DNA of 64,000 nt, from positions 2,399,501 to 2,463,500 of the forward strand of contig NZ_JABXYT010000001.1 of the NCBI RefSeq assembly GCF_013394775.1. Direction: 5' to 3'. Position 1 is the first letter of the stretch, and the number at the start of each line of letters is the position of its first letter. The position numbers were made by a program, and so were the translations under genes. The notes beneath the pieces were generated by a model. That model saw nothing but the letters and a program-made list of their open reading frames with translations, had not been told where the DNA came from and ran no database searches. This document shows, piece after piece, positions 26,057 through 35,617 of the stretch. Source of the stretch: Oribacterium sp. oral taxon 102. GTDB taxonomy: Bacteria > Bacillota > Clostridia > Lachnospirales > Lachnospiraceae.

Positions 26057-26540
26057 CTATTCTAATTCAGATCTGGCGGACGTCTGGGGGCTGATCATTT
26101 TATGGTATTCCATTGGGGGCATGATTTTTAGATTTCTCTGTACGCGTTTTGTTGAATAGCAGATCATGTATCCCTTAATCATTATAAGAAGTTCTTCTTT
26201 CGTCCTGAACTGATGTCCATAGTACATCTTACGTTTCATAATTCCCCAGAAGCCTTCCATAGGCCCGTTGTCGATGCAATGGGCTACTCTTGACATGCTT
26301 CGCGTCATTCCTGCAGTTACGATTTTCTTCCGGAATTCTTTTGATGTATATTGGCACCCTCTGTCGCTATGGAGAATAGGGCTTGCTTTCGGATTTCTTT
26401 TTATAGCTTTTTCAAACGTTGTGAGTACGAGCGAATTATCATTGCGATCACTATTAGCATAAGCAACCGGCCGCTTATCGCACAGATCCAATATAACGCT
26501 CAGATAAATCTCCCCCTTATGTTTCTGGCGTCATCCGACC
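26057..26540 (-). pseudogene. IS3-family transposase fragment (OrfB C-terminal half)
   Basis: The frame gives the end of an rve-type integrase catalytic domain: ILDLCDKRPVAYANSDRND, then SDRGCQYTSKEFRK and a glutamate region MEGFWGIMKRKMYY. The N-terminal half with the first catalytic aspartate and OrfA are missing, so it cannot be active. It marks the start of the degraded accessory tract and is not the same element as the one at 34.5 kb. Confidence 0.8.
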
Positions 26541-26635
26541 GTCGGTTGACTCAGACTATTTCCACTTCGGCACCCCCTGTCAGCGGACAGCCGTTTGTAC
26601 TCGTTCCATTCCCATATGCCTTCATGCTCAATTCC

Positions 26636-26860
26636 TCACGGCTGCTGTACAAACAAACCCTCTGCCGATGCCAGAGTCCTTATTATTTCGAGCAGCTCCT
26701 CATCCGGATTAAACACTGTCAAGTGGGTATCGTCAGCCTCTGATAAAATCATGGAATCTCCCACCATGATATACACATATTGCTCATTTATAATCCCCGC
26801 AATCTTCTCCGGAGCCGAATTCAATTCAACTTCTATGGTCACATCCAGATAGCAGTTCAA
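26636..26860 (-). CDS. Small acidic protein of unknown family
   Basis: A 74-residue frame with TTG as its first start, rich in Asp/Glu, reads cleanly but has no visible ribosome binding site. I do not recognise it. It follows directly on a fragment of an acylphosphatase-like gene and may itself be a piece of a longer decayed gene. Confidence 0.35.
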   Translation of the reverse strand: MNCYLDVTIEVELNSAPEKIAGIINEQYVYIMVGDSMILSEADDTHLTVFNPDEELLEIIRTLASAEGLFVQQP

Positions 26861-26862
26861 CT

Positions 26863-26979
26863 TCAGACTATCCGTACATAAGTTCCTCGTTCGATTGCCA
26901 TGATGACCTGGTCAATCTTTTCTTCCTCTCCCTGGATTTTCATGGTCACGGTGCTGTCCCATTCATTTCTGCACCAGCC
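26863..26979 (-). pseudogene. Acylphosphatase-like fragment
   Basis: About 38 codons reading GWCRNEWDSTVTMKIQG and following match the C-terminal half of the acylphosphatase fold (Gly-Trp-x-Arg-Asn motif). The N-terminal half is absent. It is fused directly to the end of the cyclophilin-like pseudogene at a shared GGCTGG. Confidence 0.6.
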
Positions 26980-27629
26980 GGGTGAAATTCCAGGTATTCT
27001 CGTCGTAATAAATCGTGATCTGATTTCCCTGGTACAGGATAATGTCGCCGGGCACGGTGATGATCTGCTCGTCATTTCTCGGCAGTTCCCAAGGAAAGGG
27101 GCCTACCTTTTCAAAACTGCCGTAATCATGAAGCTACAGTTTTATCGTTTCCGAATTCAGTTTCTCCAGGAAGGCCCTCCGCAGAGGAATTGTTCGCAGG
27201 CGTTGGGTAGAACTGTTTCCCGTTAACTTCCATGACCAGCACTGCTGTCGGCTTCATTGGATCCGCCTCTGCCTCATGAAAATCAACCGTTTCCACTTGT
27301 TCTTCTGAATTCTCCGTCACGATCTCACCTGTCCAGTCTATAATCCCGCCAAACTCATAGATTTTTGTATATCCCATCTTAAAGTGCTTTTCCACTGCCT
27401 GCTTGCTGCGATTCCTGCTGCGGCAGTAGATCAGGATAATCCGATTCTTGTCCGGCAGTTCCGTCGGCGATTCGTCATCAATGCTCTCGTTTGGGACCAG
27501 GATTGCTCCCGGTATGTGCCCGGCATCATACTTGTCCTGCCTGCGGACATCCACGATGACATGCCCGTCATCCTTCTCCATCATCCGGGCAGCCTCTTTC
27601 TGAGAGATCTGGTGGTAACTGTTTACCAT
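26963..27629 (-). pseudogene. Frameshifted rhodanese plus cyclophilin-like protein gene
   Basis: The first 110 codons encode a rhodanese domain with the active-site loop IYCRSRNRSKQA (catalytic Cys). A cyclophilin-like domain should follow (AVLVMEVNGKQFYP), but an extra base near codon 155 shifts the frame and a TAG appears soon after. The shifted frame then reads PFPWELPRNDEQ, IILYQGNQITIYYDENTW up to a stop at 26965, the pattern of cyclophilin-like 2 proteins. It was probably a sulfur-transfer/redox protein; now only the rhodanese part could be made. Confidence 0.7.
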
Positions 27630-27646
27630 GCCGGACCATCCATAAC

Positions 27647-28255
27647 CTATCCTTTACCGGAGCATTCGGAAAGTAAAAACAAAGCCATCAGCAGAAGTTC
27701 TTCCGGCTTCACGCCTGGACAGATCCATTCGTTCACCAGCTGTTCCGGCATGATCAGCGGTATCCGGTCATGAATGAAACGAATCTCTTCGCCCGATTCT
27801 CTGGTCAGGATCACGAAATGCGGCAGACCATCTTCAATCCTGTACAAGCCACAGAGCCATGATACCGTAACGCCTCTGGGCTGAATCATGTACTTATCGC
27901 CTGTATGCTTCTTGCCATCGTTTTTAAGCTTGTGCTCCCATTCGTAGTGCCAAGAAGCAGAGACAATACAGCGGTGTTTATGCCAGTCCTCTCTGAATGT
28001 CGGCTTTTCCGCCGCTGTCTCCGTTCTGGCGTTCATCAGCAATGTTTTTCCGGCATAGCCCCATTTCATCGGGAAAACCGCCCTGCTTCCGCTCCGGTTC
28101 GGTGCGATCACCGGCACGACATCCGTCGGGCGCATTTCTCCGTAGGATTTGACAGCACACGTCTGCTGCCATTTCCATACCAGCGGAGATCGGTTCATCT
28201 CTTCTACAATAGGGCGAAGCTCCGGAGATTTCTCCGTCCAGAATCGAGTACACAT
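27647..28255 (-). CDS. SOS response-associated peptidase (SRAP/HMCES-like)
   Basis: The 202-residue protein has the catalytic Cys2 in MCTRF, NARTET, the CIVSASWHYEWE block and HDRIPLIM, all diagnostic of SRAP proteins, which form a stable link with abasic sites in single-stranded DNA to protect them. The C-terminal end (after about residue 180) looks slightly off the family pattern. It lies one base from the Tag gene upstream, so the two DNA-repair genes are coupled. Confidence 0.85.
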   Translation of the reverse strand: MCTRFWTEKSPELRPIVEEMNRSPLVWKWQQTCAVKSYGEMRPTDVVPVIAPNRSGSRAVFPMKWGYAGKTLLMNARTETAAEKPTFREDWHKHRCIVSASWHYEWEHKLKNDGKKHTGDKYMIQPRGVTVSWLCGLYRIEDGLPHFVILTRESGEEIRFIHDRIPLIMPEQLVNEWICPGVKPEELLLMALFLLSECSGKG

Positions 28256-28256
28256 C

Positions 28257-28862
28257 TCATATCACCTCGTGATCACGCCGTTTGTTCACGGTCGGGTAAT
28301 TCGCCACGATATGCTGATAGCAGGGGCATTCTTTGTCATGGTCGTTGATAGTGCCGCAGGCTTGCAGGTGTGAATAGATCGTCACCGCTCCCACGTATTT
28401 GAACCCGCGCCTCCTCAAGCCCTTGCTGATCCGGGCCGATAATCCGTTGCTCACAGGAATCGGGCCGCTTGCGTGACCCTGGTACAGGATAGTCTTGCCT
28501 CCGGCAAAGCCCCAGATATAATCGCAGAAAAATCCGTATTCCTCCCTGACTTTCTGATAGCACTGGGCGTTATTGATCATTGCCCACACCTTGCGCGGGG
28601 AACGGATCATACCTTCCGTATTAAGGATCCTCTCGATGTCGGATTCATCGTAAGCAGCAGCCTTATCAAACTCAAAGTTGTCAAAACCTTGCTGGAAGAT
28701 CTCCCGCTTCTTCAGCATAAGCGCCCAGGAGCACCCGCACTGCAGGCATTCTAAGGTGAGATGCTCGAACATACGCCAGTCATCGTGCACCAGGATACCC
28801 CATTCATGGTCATGGTACTGTCTGTCCAGTTCGTCGATAGACGCCCATCCGCAATAGCCCAT
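28257..28862 (-). CDS. tag: DNA-3-methyladenine glycosylase I
   Basis: The 201-residue protein matches Tag: Cys4 in YCGW, HDHEWG near residue 17, W-rich lipid of the binding pocket and the zinc-site His/Cys in DHDKECPC near the C-terminus. It removes 3-methyladenine from alkylated DNA. The gene precedes SRAP by one base. It appears intact in an otherwise decaying tract. Confidence 0.9.
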   Translation of the reverse strand: MGYCGWASIDELDRQYHDHEWGILVHDDWRMFEHLTLECLQCGCSWALMLKKREIFQQGFDNFEFDKAAAYDESDIERILNTEGMIRSPRKVWAMINNAQCYQKVREEYGFFCDYIWGFAGGKTILYQGHASGPIPVSNGLSARISKGLRRRGFKYVGAVTIYSHLQACGTINDHDKECPCYQHIVANYPTVNKRRDHEVI

Positions 28863-28863
28863 A

Positions 28864-29528
28864 CTATATCTCCATTCCCGGCAGGATCACCAGACTGTCT
28901 GGCTCCACATGACAGGGGAGCGGTAAAACGCGGACACCTTCCATCTTTGCTTCTTCCAGAGCTGTTCCGAAGTCCGGATGTGTGGCAATATTCGGCCTTA
29001 CTTCCGTGATCCCATCCATCTAGATCACAAAAGCAACAATCGTATAATATCCTTCAAACACAGCACGTGTCAGTTCCCGGATGTGCTTTACGCCGCGCTC
29101 TGTCGGTGCATCTGGAAAATACCCGATGCCGTCCACTTCCAGCGTGCACCCTTTCACCTCCATCAGATACTGTTCCATGCCACGTTCCATGTAGAAGTCG
29201 ATTCGTGAATTACCACAGCAATACTCTGGGATTACACGATCAAAGTCCTGTGCTTCCATCCACTCCTTCACGACCTTATTCGGAGACTGACTGTCGATAT
29301 TGAACAGGATGCCATTGGATTTTCGTACCGCGATCAGGTCATATCTGGTCTTTCTGCCCGGAGTCCCCGGCTCCGTGAGATATACCTCTGCCTCTGGGAG
29401 AAGCAATTCCTTGCACCGGCCAGTATTCTTCACATGAACTGTTTCCGTATGACCCGCAATCTCCACATGTGCAATAAATCGGTTGGGCGGTCTCTGAAGA
29501 TTCCCTTTTTGATATTCTAGTAGCGCAT
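28864..29528 (-). pseudogene. sfsA: SfsA DNA/RNA-binding nuclease, broken by a nonsense codon
   Basis: The reading frame shows the SfsA pattern: NLQRPPNRFIAHVEIAGH, VHVKNTGRCKELLLPEAEVYL, RIDFYMERGMEQYLMEVKG and FPDAPTERGVKHIREL. A TAG at 29020-29022 stops it after AFVI where the family has Gln; the same frame then continues MDGITEVRPNIATHPDFG to a true stop at 28866. The N-terminus is also damaged: an 8-base insertion near the expected ATG at 29528 shifts the frame. SfsA is a putative nuclease linked to sugar-fermentation regulation. Confidence 0.8.
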
Positions 29529-29531
29529 CAC

Positions 29532-30059
29532 TTATTCGTTTACAATCTGAATCTGGCAGGAACGCATAGTCTCCAGTGCCGCAAGATGCTTCTCCGGAGT
29601 CACGCCGGCACAGCAACTGGCATCCACGCTAATCTTTACCTCCGGCACCGTGGTCTTCAGGAGCAGTGCATTAGAAACCACACAGATGTCGGTGCAGAGG
29701 CCGATCAGTTCCAGCTCGATCTCTTCCGTATCCGCAAGTGCCTTCAGATCTGCCGCAAGTGCAGTGCTTCCAAAGGTCGGCTTCTCATAGATCTTTGCAC
29801 CGGTCAGGAGTTCCGCGATATCCGCACGGATCTTCCAGCCATCAGAGCCCTTGATGCAGTGCGGAACGGTAAGATACTTCCCTTCCTGTGTCTCCATGTA
29901 GTCTTCACCATGGGTATCCATGGTTGCGATCACATCCGCCGCCGGATAGGAATGAATCTTCTCTTTCACGGCATCAATGATAGCCTCAGCCTCTTTGGTG
30001 CCCAGCGCAGTATCGATAAAATCGTTCTGCATGTCAATAACGATCAGTATCTTTCTCAT
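29532..30059 (-). CDS. Isochorismatase-family cysteine hydrolase (nicotinamidase-like)
   Basis: The 175-residue protein has the catalytic triad layout: Asp9 in VIDMQNDF, a lysine in the IYEKPTFGS region (about 94) and the nucleophile Cys in GLCTDICVVS (about 124). Such enzymes hydrolyse amides; the pattern with IDMQNDFIDTALG resembles nicotinamidase-type members. It appears intact and is convergent in strand with its decayed neighbours. Function by family only. Confidence 0.85.
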   Translation of the reverse strand: MRKILIVIDMQNDFIDTALGTKEAEAIIDAVKEKIHSYPAADVIATMDTHGEDYMETQEGKYLTVPHCIKGSDGWKIRADIAELLTGAKIYEKPTFGSTALAADLKALADTEEIELELIGLCTDICVVSNALLLKTTVPEVKISVDASCCAGVTPEKHLAALETMRSCQIQIVNE

Positions 30060-30068
30060 CTCGTGTCC

Positions 30069-30281
30069 TCATTTCTTTAATGCTTCTCTAAGGCTATTCG
30101 GAATGCCCCGCGATCCCCGGACGGCGTAGATGCCATACTCTGATTTCAGGATATCGAACGTGAACCTATCCGGAGTATATCGTTTCTGCAGCCTGATCTT
30201 CATCAGGGCTTTGATCGTCAGATCCCTGTCCTGATACTCGAACGGGATATCCGTCTTTGTCACCTTGCATCTGTACAACAC
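30069..30281 (-). pseudogene. Unrecognised 3' gene fragment
   Basis: A 70-codon frame, basic at its end, with no start signal of its own and directly fused upstream to the YjbR-like pseudogene. I do not recognise the family. It is probably the tail of a gene whose front part was lost. Confidence 0.4.
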
Positions 30282-30289
30282 CGCGCCGT

Positions 30290-30642
30290 CGCAAGATACC
30301 CTGCGTCGATCATGCCGCAGACCTCCTCGAATGGTACAGTGCCGTCCAGCAGGATGGAAATCCAGTTCCCTTTGGAGATATTATCCCCGGAAGTATCCCA
30401 GCTGCTTCACCAGGATATCCACATACAGCGGATCATCCAGCTTCACATTCAGAATATCTACCCATTCGTCACCGGGAAGCCCCAGGCTTACTCCGAGGAA
30501 TATCCATAATCAGGCCGAACCACTTGCGGTTATCCTCATGACGGAGCACGGCGTAGTCCGGATACCGCCGCCAAAGGTACTCCGGTTCCGCCTTATATTT
30601 CTTTTTCACATACGCATAGATTTGTTCACGAATCGATGGCAT
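30290..30642 (-). pseudogene. YjbR/MmcQ-family (DUF419) gene with frameshifts
   Basis: Starting at the ATG at 30642, the reading begins MPSIREQIYAYVKKKY and matches the YjbR fold (RYPDYAVLRHEDNRKWFGLI). An extra base near 30500 shifts the frame in KLGLPGDEW, and a second shift occurs at about 30400 before ISKGNWISILLDGTVPFEE. Two frameshifts make it non-functional. Function of the family is unknown. Confidence 0.7.
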
Positions 30643-30652
30643 GACATTTTCC

Positions 30653-30975
30653 TTATTTCCCGAAGTATGCTACAATTTCCTGCATTCGTGTCATCTGATC
30701 CACGAAGCAAGGACATCTGGAATTGCAGTGTCCGCAGACAATGCAGTCAGACGCGTTTTTGCTCAGTGCCAGATAATGCTGCTGCACCATATCATCGCCG
30801 ATTTTCGCAAGGTCATAGAATTTATTGATCGTGCCGATATCCAAGCCTGCGGGATATGGCTCACAGTGATTGCAGTAAACGCATTTTCCATTGGCCTCAG
30901 GCGGCGCGAATGTACAATGATGCTGTAATCCAGAGCCTTCTCCGGCTGATCATATAATCCGGAATCCAGATCCAT
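30653..30975 (-). pseudogene. Aldo/keto reductase C-terminal ferredoxin-domain fragment
   Basis: The frame encodes the C-terminal part of an AKR with the 4Fe-4S-type cluster CIVCGHCNSRCPCF after INKFYDLAKIGDD. A one-base shift near 30905 separates it from the VNPPEANGKCVYCNHC segment. The barrel domain is missing; upstream it is joined to the start of an unrelated small gene. It cannot be functional. Confidence 0.65.
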
Positions 30976-31067
30976 GCCACAATTTTTTCTTTTTGCTTTG
31001 TCTTCAGCTGTCCATAGCTCTTATTCATCTGCAGCAGCCTGCCGTCGACCATCTTGTGCTTACTCAT
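30976..31067 (-). pseudogene. 5' fragment of an unrecognised small gene
   Basis: From the ATG at 31067 (AAAGG before it) about 35 codons read MSKHKMVDGRLLQMNKSYG and then run into the aldo/keto reductase fragment. It looks like the front of a helical small protein spliced to a foreign 3' end by a deletion. Confidence 0.4.
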
Positions 31068-31201
31068 ACATTGAACCTTTTGGGAACCTTTATCTTGGGT
31101 CTGTCATCCAACTGGCAATTCATGTGCATAAATCAGAGTTCAACCTATTACCCATAAATTTTCCTCAAGCCTTCCTCACAAATATCTATAACTTGTGTAT
31201 T

Positions 31202-31744
31202 CTATCCAATCTGCACAATAACACCCTTGTGATCGGACAGTCACTTGTCATCGTTCCACTCCCATAGCCAAATACTCTTGCCTCCAATGAAATCCACAGA
31301 GGTGGCGATATGGTCAATGCATTCCGACAGACCCGCCGTCAGAATCTCTTTGTTGTTGTCCGCAAGCTGCCGTGATAAGTCTCCTTTATAATTCGGATCA
31401 CGGTTCCCTCTGATGCCGATAATTGTCCCGTATACAAGAAGATTTCCGTATCCCGTAACCAACTATACGCATACAGCCGTGGCTTCATCAAAGGTTAAAT
31501 GCATCTGAAAGCACTTGTAATTCGTATAAATGGAAACTCGGTTCTCCGTGTCCGCATAATGTGTTGGAGTGGTGATGCCTTTTAAGGATGCGGTTTGAAA
31601 GCAGCACTTATAGTCTGGCTTGAGCCGTTCATCGGTTTCTGTCAGCACAAGGATATCCACCGGAGCCATATCGCACAGACTGTGGATTTCATCAAGATTC
31701 CGCCTGTGCTTCAGACGCTCAACATTCTAAGTTGCGCTTCTCAT
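31202..31744 (-). pseudogene. Endonuclease/exonuclease/phosphatase-family gene with three nonsense codons
   Basis: From the ATG at 31744 (GAGGTAGGAT before it) the frame is colinear with an AP-endonuclease-like protein: NVERLKHRRNLDEIH, DILVLTETDERLKPDY, then KGDLSRQL and the final SDHKGVIVQIG with the catalytic Ser-Asp-His. It is interrupted by TAG in place of Trp near codon 6, TAG near 31463 in place of Gln, and TGA at 31238-31240 in place of Arg. All three are single transitions. A recent pseudogene of a DNA-repair or phosphatase enzyme. Confidence 0.75.
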
Positions 31745-31811
31745 ATCCTACCTCGCCAGTTGCCCTATCGTTCATACGGATGCTTTTGCCAAAGCTACTA
31801 TTCGGATATGT

Positions 31812-32804
31812 TTATTCGATGACATCCAATCCCATCTTGCGAATTTCTCTTACCAGCTCGTCTTTGTCCAAGGATCCATCTGCAAAGGTCTTCTGCATCT
31901 CTGGACCAAAAGAAATGGCAGTCAAGCTTTTCCCATGATACATTTTGACCAACTCATTAGGCTGCCACCCTGACAGACACCAGAGATGGCTGCTGTTGTG
32001 AAAATCCATGACCAACTTCGAGAGTGCATCTACTTTATCGAACGTCATTTCTACGCCAGCTTCTTCCAAATCATCTATGAGCCATTGCAGGCTTTCCACC
32101 GGATTCTGCCTTCCGAGATGATCTCCGCGTTTAAGGAACCGCATAATTTTTTCAGAAACCGCACCGGAACAATCCTCGAGAAATTCTTTCAAAGCCGACG
32201 GTCTCTTTTTCAGCCATTCAACCTCAAAGCGCTCGCTGGCATTCAGAAAAGAAAATTCTCCCAGTTTCATGCCCTTATGCTCATTCGGCACTGCTTTTCC
32301 ATGTTTCGGAGCGCATTCATCTGTAACGGATGTAAGATTGGAGAGAAACGCTACAAGCGCGGTCTCCTCTGCAGAAGGAACCGGCTCCGCATAAGAAAGA
32401 AACTGGACTGGCATGCAGTAGGGTTTGTTGTCCAGTTCCTCCATCAAACGATAGAAGAGGTGAAACTTGCCGTACCCGCTGGACACAAGTTCTTTGGATA
32501 CAATAAATCTGTCCAAATCATTACGAGTCTCCGCGCTATACAGCTCGTCAACCTCAAAAACATAGTAAGAGTGCTCTTCCCGGCGCACAATGCCGGAAAA
32601 CGTAAGAAGATCCTTCCTCCGCAGTTTTGGTGCATCGGTTAGTGCTCCATAGATATGCCATACATCCCGGAGAGCAATTGCCCCGTAGAGATTCGCGCAT
32701 GCGTTGAAAAAGCTCTGCAAGAAATCCCGGACTTCCGTAGAGAAATCAGCCTGCTGATACAGCTTTTCTATGGACTTCTCAGATAATGGCTTGGGGTATG
32801 ACAT
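31812..32804 (-). CDS. Hypothetical protein
   Basis: The 330-residue soluble protein has no signal peptide or membrane segment and many acidic and aromatic residues. I do not recognise the family. GGGAGG precedes the ATG, which supports a real gene. It lies 23 bases after the end of the 32.8 kb gene and both seem to be one unit. A nucleic-acid or stress role could be guessed from the neighbours, but nothing in the sequence shows it. Confidence 0.55.
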   Translation of the reverse strand: MSYPKPLSEKSIEKLYQQADFSTEVRDFLQSFFNACANLYGAIALRDVWHIYGALTDAPKLRRKDLLTFSGIVRREEHSYYVFEVDELYSAETRNDLDRFIVSKELVSSGYGKFHLFYRLMEELDNKPYCMPVQFLSYAEPVPSAEETALVAFLSNLTSVTDECAPKHGKAVPNEHKGMKLGEFSFLNASERFEVEWLKKRPSALKEFLEDCSGAVSEKIMRFLKRGDHLGRQNPVESLQWLIDDLEEAGVEMTFDKVDALSKLVMDFHNSSHLWCLSGWQPNELVKMYHGKSLTAISFGPEMQKTFADGSLDKDELVREIRKMGLDVIE

Positions 32805-32827
32805 TCTCGCTTCCTCCCTTCCTGTTA

Positions 32828-33600
32828 TCAGGTTCTATTCTTCACAATCTCCCGGAATTCATCCCGCACGATGAAATAGGATATCAGATTGATAATGAGG
32901 TCGATGACATCCGGCTCATCCAGTCTCAGGAGATAGTCTGCGGTAATGCTTCCCAGATAGTATTTTTCACCATCCAGAATCTTTGGATAGCGTTTGGCCA
33001 CCATGTCGCACAGCTCAGATTTTTTACCGCTTCCCATCTTACCAACTGCGATCCTGCCGTTGTGGTAAAACCTGATCGTCTTTCCATCGGAAACGGCATC
33101 CTTATCCACCAGCAGCTGTAGTGCGTGATGGAATGTTTTCTCATCGTCGTGCTCCACACAGATACAGATCAGCGGATGCCTGTCCAGCCTCATCTTTCCG
33201 TTTTTATCTGTCCAGGATGCTTTCCAGTATGTCACAAATCCTATGGAGAAAATCTCTGTGTTGCCTTCGGTATTGAGCGACCCGTTATCCACTACCGCCA
33301 CACATTCACCGGTAAGCATTGCTTCATATTCCGGCAGATCCTCAATCTGAATATATTGATTGGCGTTGGTGGCGTATTTATAGCAGAAAAAGCGGTCACC
33401 ATTGATCAGCAGGGTATAATATGCTTCCGAGGGCATCGCTGTAATTCAATGTCTGATTCAGCGCTTTTTCATCGAGCAGCACCGTTTCCGCCTTGTACGC
33501 TACAACTGTCAGCAGAAAAGCATTGTCGTCCTTGTTTTTACCAAGGATCACGATGTCTGCCCGATCCCTGGATTTCCGTGCATAATGGGAAAATGGGAAA
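32828..33600 (-). pseudogene. Hypothetical gene with a probable frameshift
   Basis: The last 202 codons (from 33436) are one open frame. The preceding 120 bases read cleanly in another frame (RDRADIVILGKNKDDNAFLL and on to ALNQTLNYS) and flow straight into the MPSEAYYTLL start of the main frame, so a one-base shift near 33440 has probably split one gene. I do not recognise the protein. A separate short gene starting at 33436 cannot be excluded. Confidence 0.45.
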
Positions 33601-33827
33601 GATGCTCCTCAACCTGCAGCATGGACGCAGGAACATTGAGCGTATTCAAAAGATAGGCTATGACCTTCAGCCGAACAGCCCCAGTCTTGTTGACAATCTG
33701 CTCCCGCCCGCGAACGATACGGTTCACATAAGAAAGGGATACATCTACTTTTCCGCCACTGCTGTCTGCGTGGTTCCACTCTCGGTACACCGTGTCTTCC
33801 GATTCAGTTCAATGGTGTTCAGAAGCA
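33548..33827 (-). pseudogene. XRE-type helix-turn-helix protein, frameshifted
   Basis: From the ATG at 33827 (AAGGGA before it) the frame reads MLLNTIELNRKTR and TTQTAVAEK, then shifts; the other frame continues VDVSLSYVNRIVRG and REQIVNKT, completing the HTH. A single base change in the AAAAG stretch explains it. The gene probably regulated the two unknown genes downstream. Confidence 0.6.
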
Positions 33828-34000
33828 TATCGTTCCCTTGCTCAATTCTCAACTCATGACTTAAAAAACGCAACACAATTTTCTTTGGATTTCCATAGGA
33901 AAAACGCTCCCTTTGTACCGGCTCAAGAGCCAATTGTACCGAGGATCGCCGTAATGATAACATAAGCGCTTCTAAAATCCCGTTTTAGAAAAAAATCTGA

Positions 34001-34446
34001 TTATTCAATTTCCCAGATCACGGTCACAGTATCCGAAACCTCTATATCATCCGGTTCTATATCCATATCGTAGCTTGCATCGCCGGCCGCAATCGGTGCT
34101 GTAAGGCACCCATCCGCCATCAGAACGCCTGCCTTCTCCTTCGCGTCGGTAACCGCCTTTCCCAACAGTTCTTTCTTCACCGCCTACCGGATCAGAGACG
34201 GTATAGCTAAGGCGGAACTCCAGTTTCACAGAGCAGTTGGCCAGTGCATACAGCACCTTGCCCAGCCGATCATTATCTGAGAGGAATTCCACTTTCAGCA
34301 TATGACGAAATTTATAGCCAACAAAGCGCTTCTTATATGTGCCCCTTTCCTTATAGCTTTCATATTCAACATCCACATTGAAACTCAGTGTTTTCAAATC
34401 AGACCGTTCAAAGCCAAAACCACCGAGGATATCTTTCTGGTATTGT
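34001..34446 (-). pseudogene. SIMPL-domain (DUF541) protein, truncated and frameshifted
   Basis: The reading shows the SIMPL pattern: GFGFERSDLKTLSFNVDVEYES, VGYKFRHMLKVEF and FRLSYTVSD, then a shift after which KELLGKAVTDAKEKAGVL continues to DTVTVIWEIE. The front of the gene is missing and ends near the IS3 element inserted next to it. Family members are often periplasmic or cytoplasmic oxidative-stress proteins of unclear role. Confidence 0.7.
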
Positions 34447-34474
34447 TAATATCACTTGTTCTGGTCAAGCGTTT

Positions 34475-35615
34475 TTGTAACACTTATGGCTTAAATTTCA
34501 TAAAGTTCCGGGCCTCGAACAGAGTTTTATATCCGTTGTATGAATGTGGACGGGCATGGTTGTATGTGACATAAGCGTATTCCTCAATGTTTCTGTACAG
34601 TTCGTCCTCCGTTTTGTAGCTGTGCTCATTGATCAGGTCGTTCTTCAGTGTATTGAAGTGCCTTTCCATCGGGGCGTTATCGTATGGATACCCGGCTTTG
34701 CTCATGCTTTGGGTGACTCGCATACGTTCACAGTATTCGACGAACTCCTTTGATATGTATTGACTTCCCTGATCGCTGTGCAGAATCAGTACGCCTTTGA
34801 TTTCAGGCTGTGATTCTATCGCTTTACGAAGGGTTCGAACTGCCAGATCTGCAGTCATATTCCTATCTGTGATGCTTGCAATAACGCTTCGATCGTGAAG
34901 ATCCAGCCAGGATTGTGCAGTTGTAGCATTTTTCTCCGTTTTCTAAAAACAAGTAGGTGAAATCGATACACCACTTTGTATTGATCTCATTGCTGTCAAA
35001 ATCCTGCTCCAGGATGTTGGGGAATACCTTATGAGCTGTCTCCTTACGGTATTCAGGGCGTTTACGGCGGGTGACAGACATAATCCCAGTTCCATGTTCA
35101 TGTATTTATACACTGTCAGGGGGCTCAAAACAATGTCTGCTCGTTTCAGGTAGGCCCGCATCATACGGTAACCATCAACGCCATTGTGTTTGTGATAGAT
35201 TTCTTCAATCTGATCCTTGATGCGTTGTTTTTCTTCCCAGTAAGCCGCCTTGCGATGCCTTCTATAGCTATAGTATGCATTTGGATAGATATCCAGTCTG
35301 TGCAGCAGCCAACGGATGCCGAAAAGATCTTTATAATTGTCGATGAATCGGTAAGCCGTTAACCGATTTCCTTCGCAAAGAATGCCGCTGCTTTTTTTTA
35401 GAAGAGCACTTCCTTTTTGGATTCTTCCAGCTCACGACGAAGCCGATAGTTCTCCTTCATGAGATCTGCCTCATTAAAAGCAGTCGGATTATTCTGGCTT
35501 ATGGATTGGCATTCTTTGCTGGATTTTACGCTTAAATTCTGGTTCATACTTTTGCGACATAATGATTTGCTCCTTTACTAAGCTTATTATACTCATTAAG
35601 CCACGGGTGTTACAA
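34475..35615 (-). mobile_element. Degraded IS3-family insertion sequence
   Basis: Terminal inverted repeats TTGTAACACTTATGGCTTAA (34475-34494) and, at the other end, 35596-35615 match at 18 of 20 bases. The element is about 1.14 kb, a little short for its family. No target duplication is visible at its borders. It separates the decaying tract from the phosphorothioation locus. Confidence 0.8.
34484..35576 (-). pseudogene. IS3-family transposase (OrfA/OrfB remnants)
   Basis: OrfB is split: 34484-34858 encodes the catalytic end (LHSDQGSQYISKEFVEYCER, then MERHFNTLKNDLIN and TYNHARPHSYNGY), and upstream pieces in other frames hold the front of the domain. OrfA is present only as a start at 35576 and pieces in several frames. 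Frameshifts and stops make the transposase inactive. Confidence 0.8.
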
Positions 35616-35617
35616 TT

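Noticed and set aside
25929..26159. A 76-codon plus-strand frame
   Set aside because: It covers the terminator hairpin and the end of the IS3 fragment on the other strand; no ribosome binding site.
28864..31744. Stop-codon reassignment (TAG read as Gln) suggested by amber codons in sfsA and its neighbour
   Set aside because: One TAG replaces Trp, a TGA replaces Arg, and frameshifts lie near by. The other genes of the window end normally at TAG. Decay explains all.
33971..33989. Hairpin TCTAAAA-N5-TTTTAGA as a terminator of the SIMPL gene
   Set aside because: The T run would be on the wrong side for the minus-strand gene.
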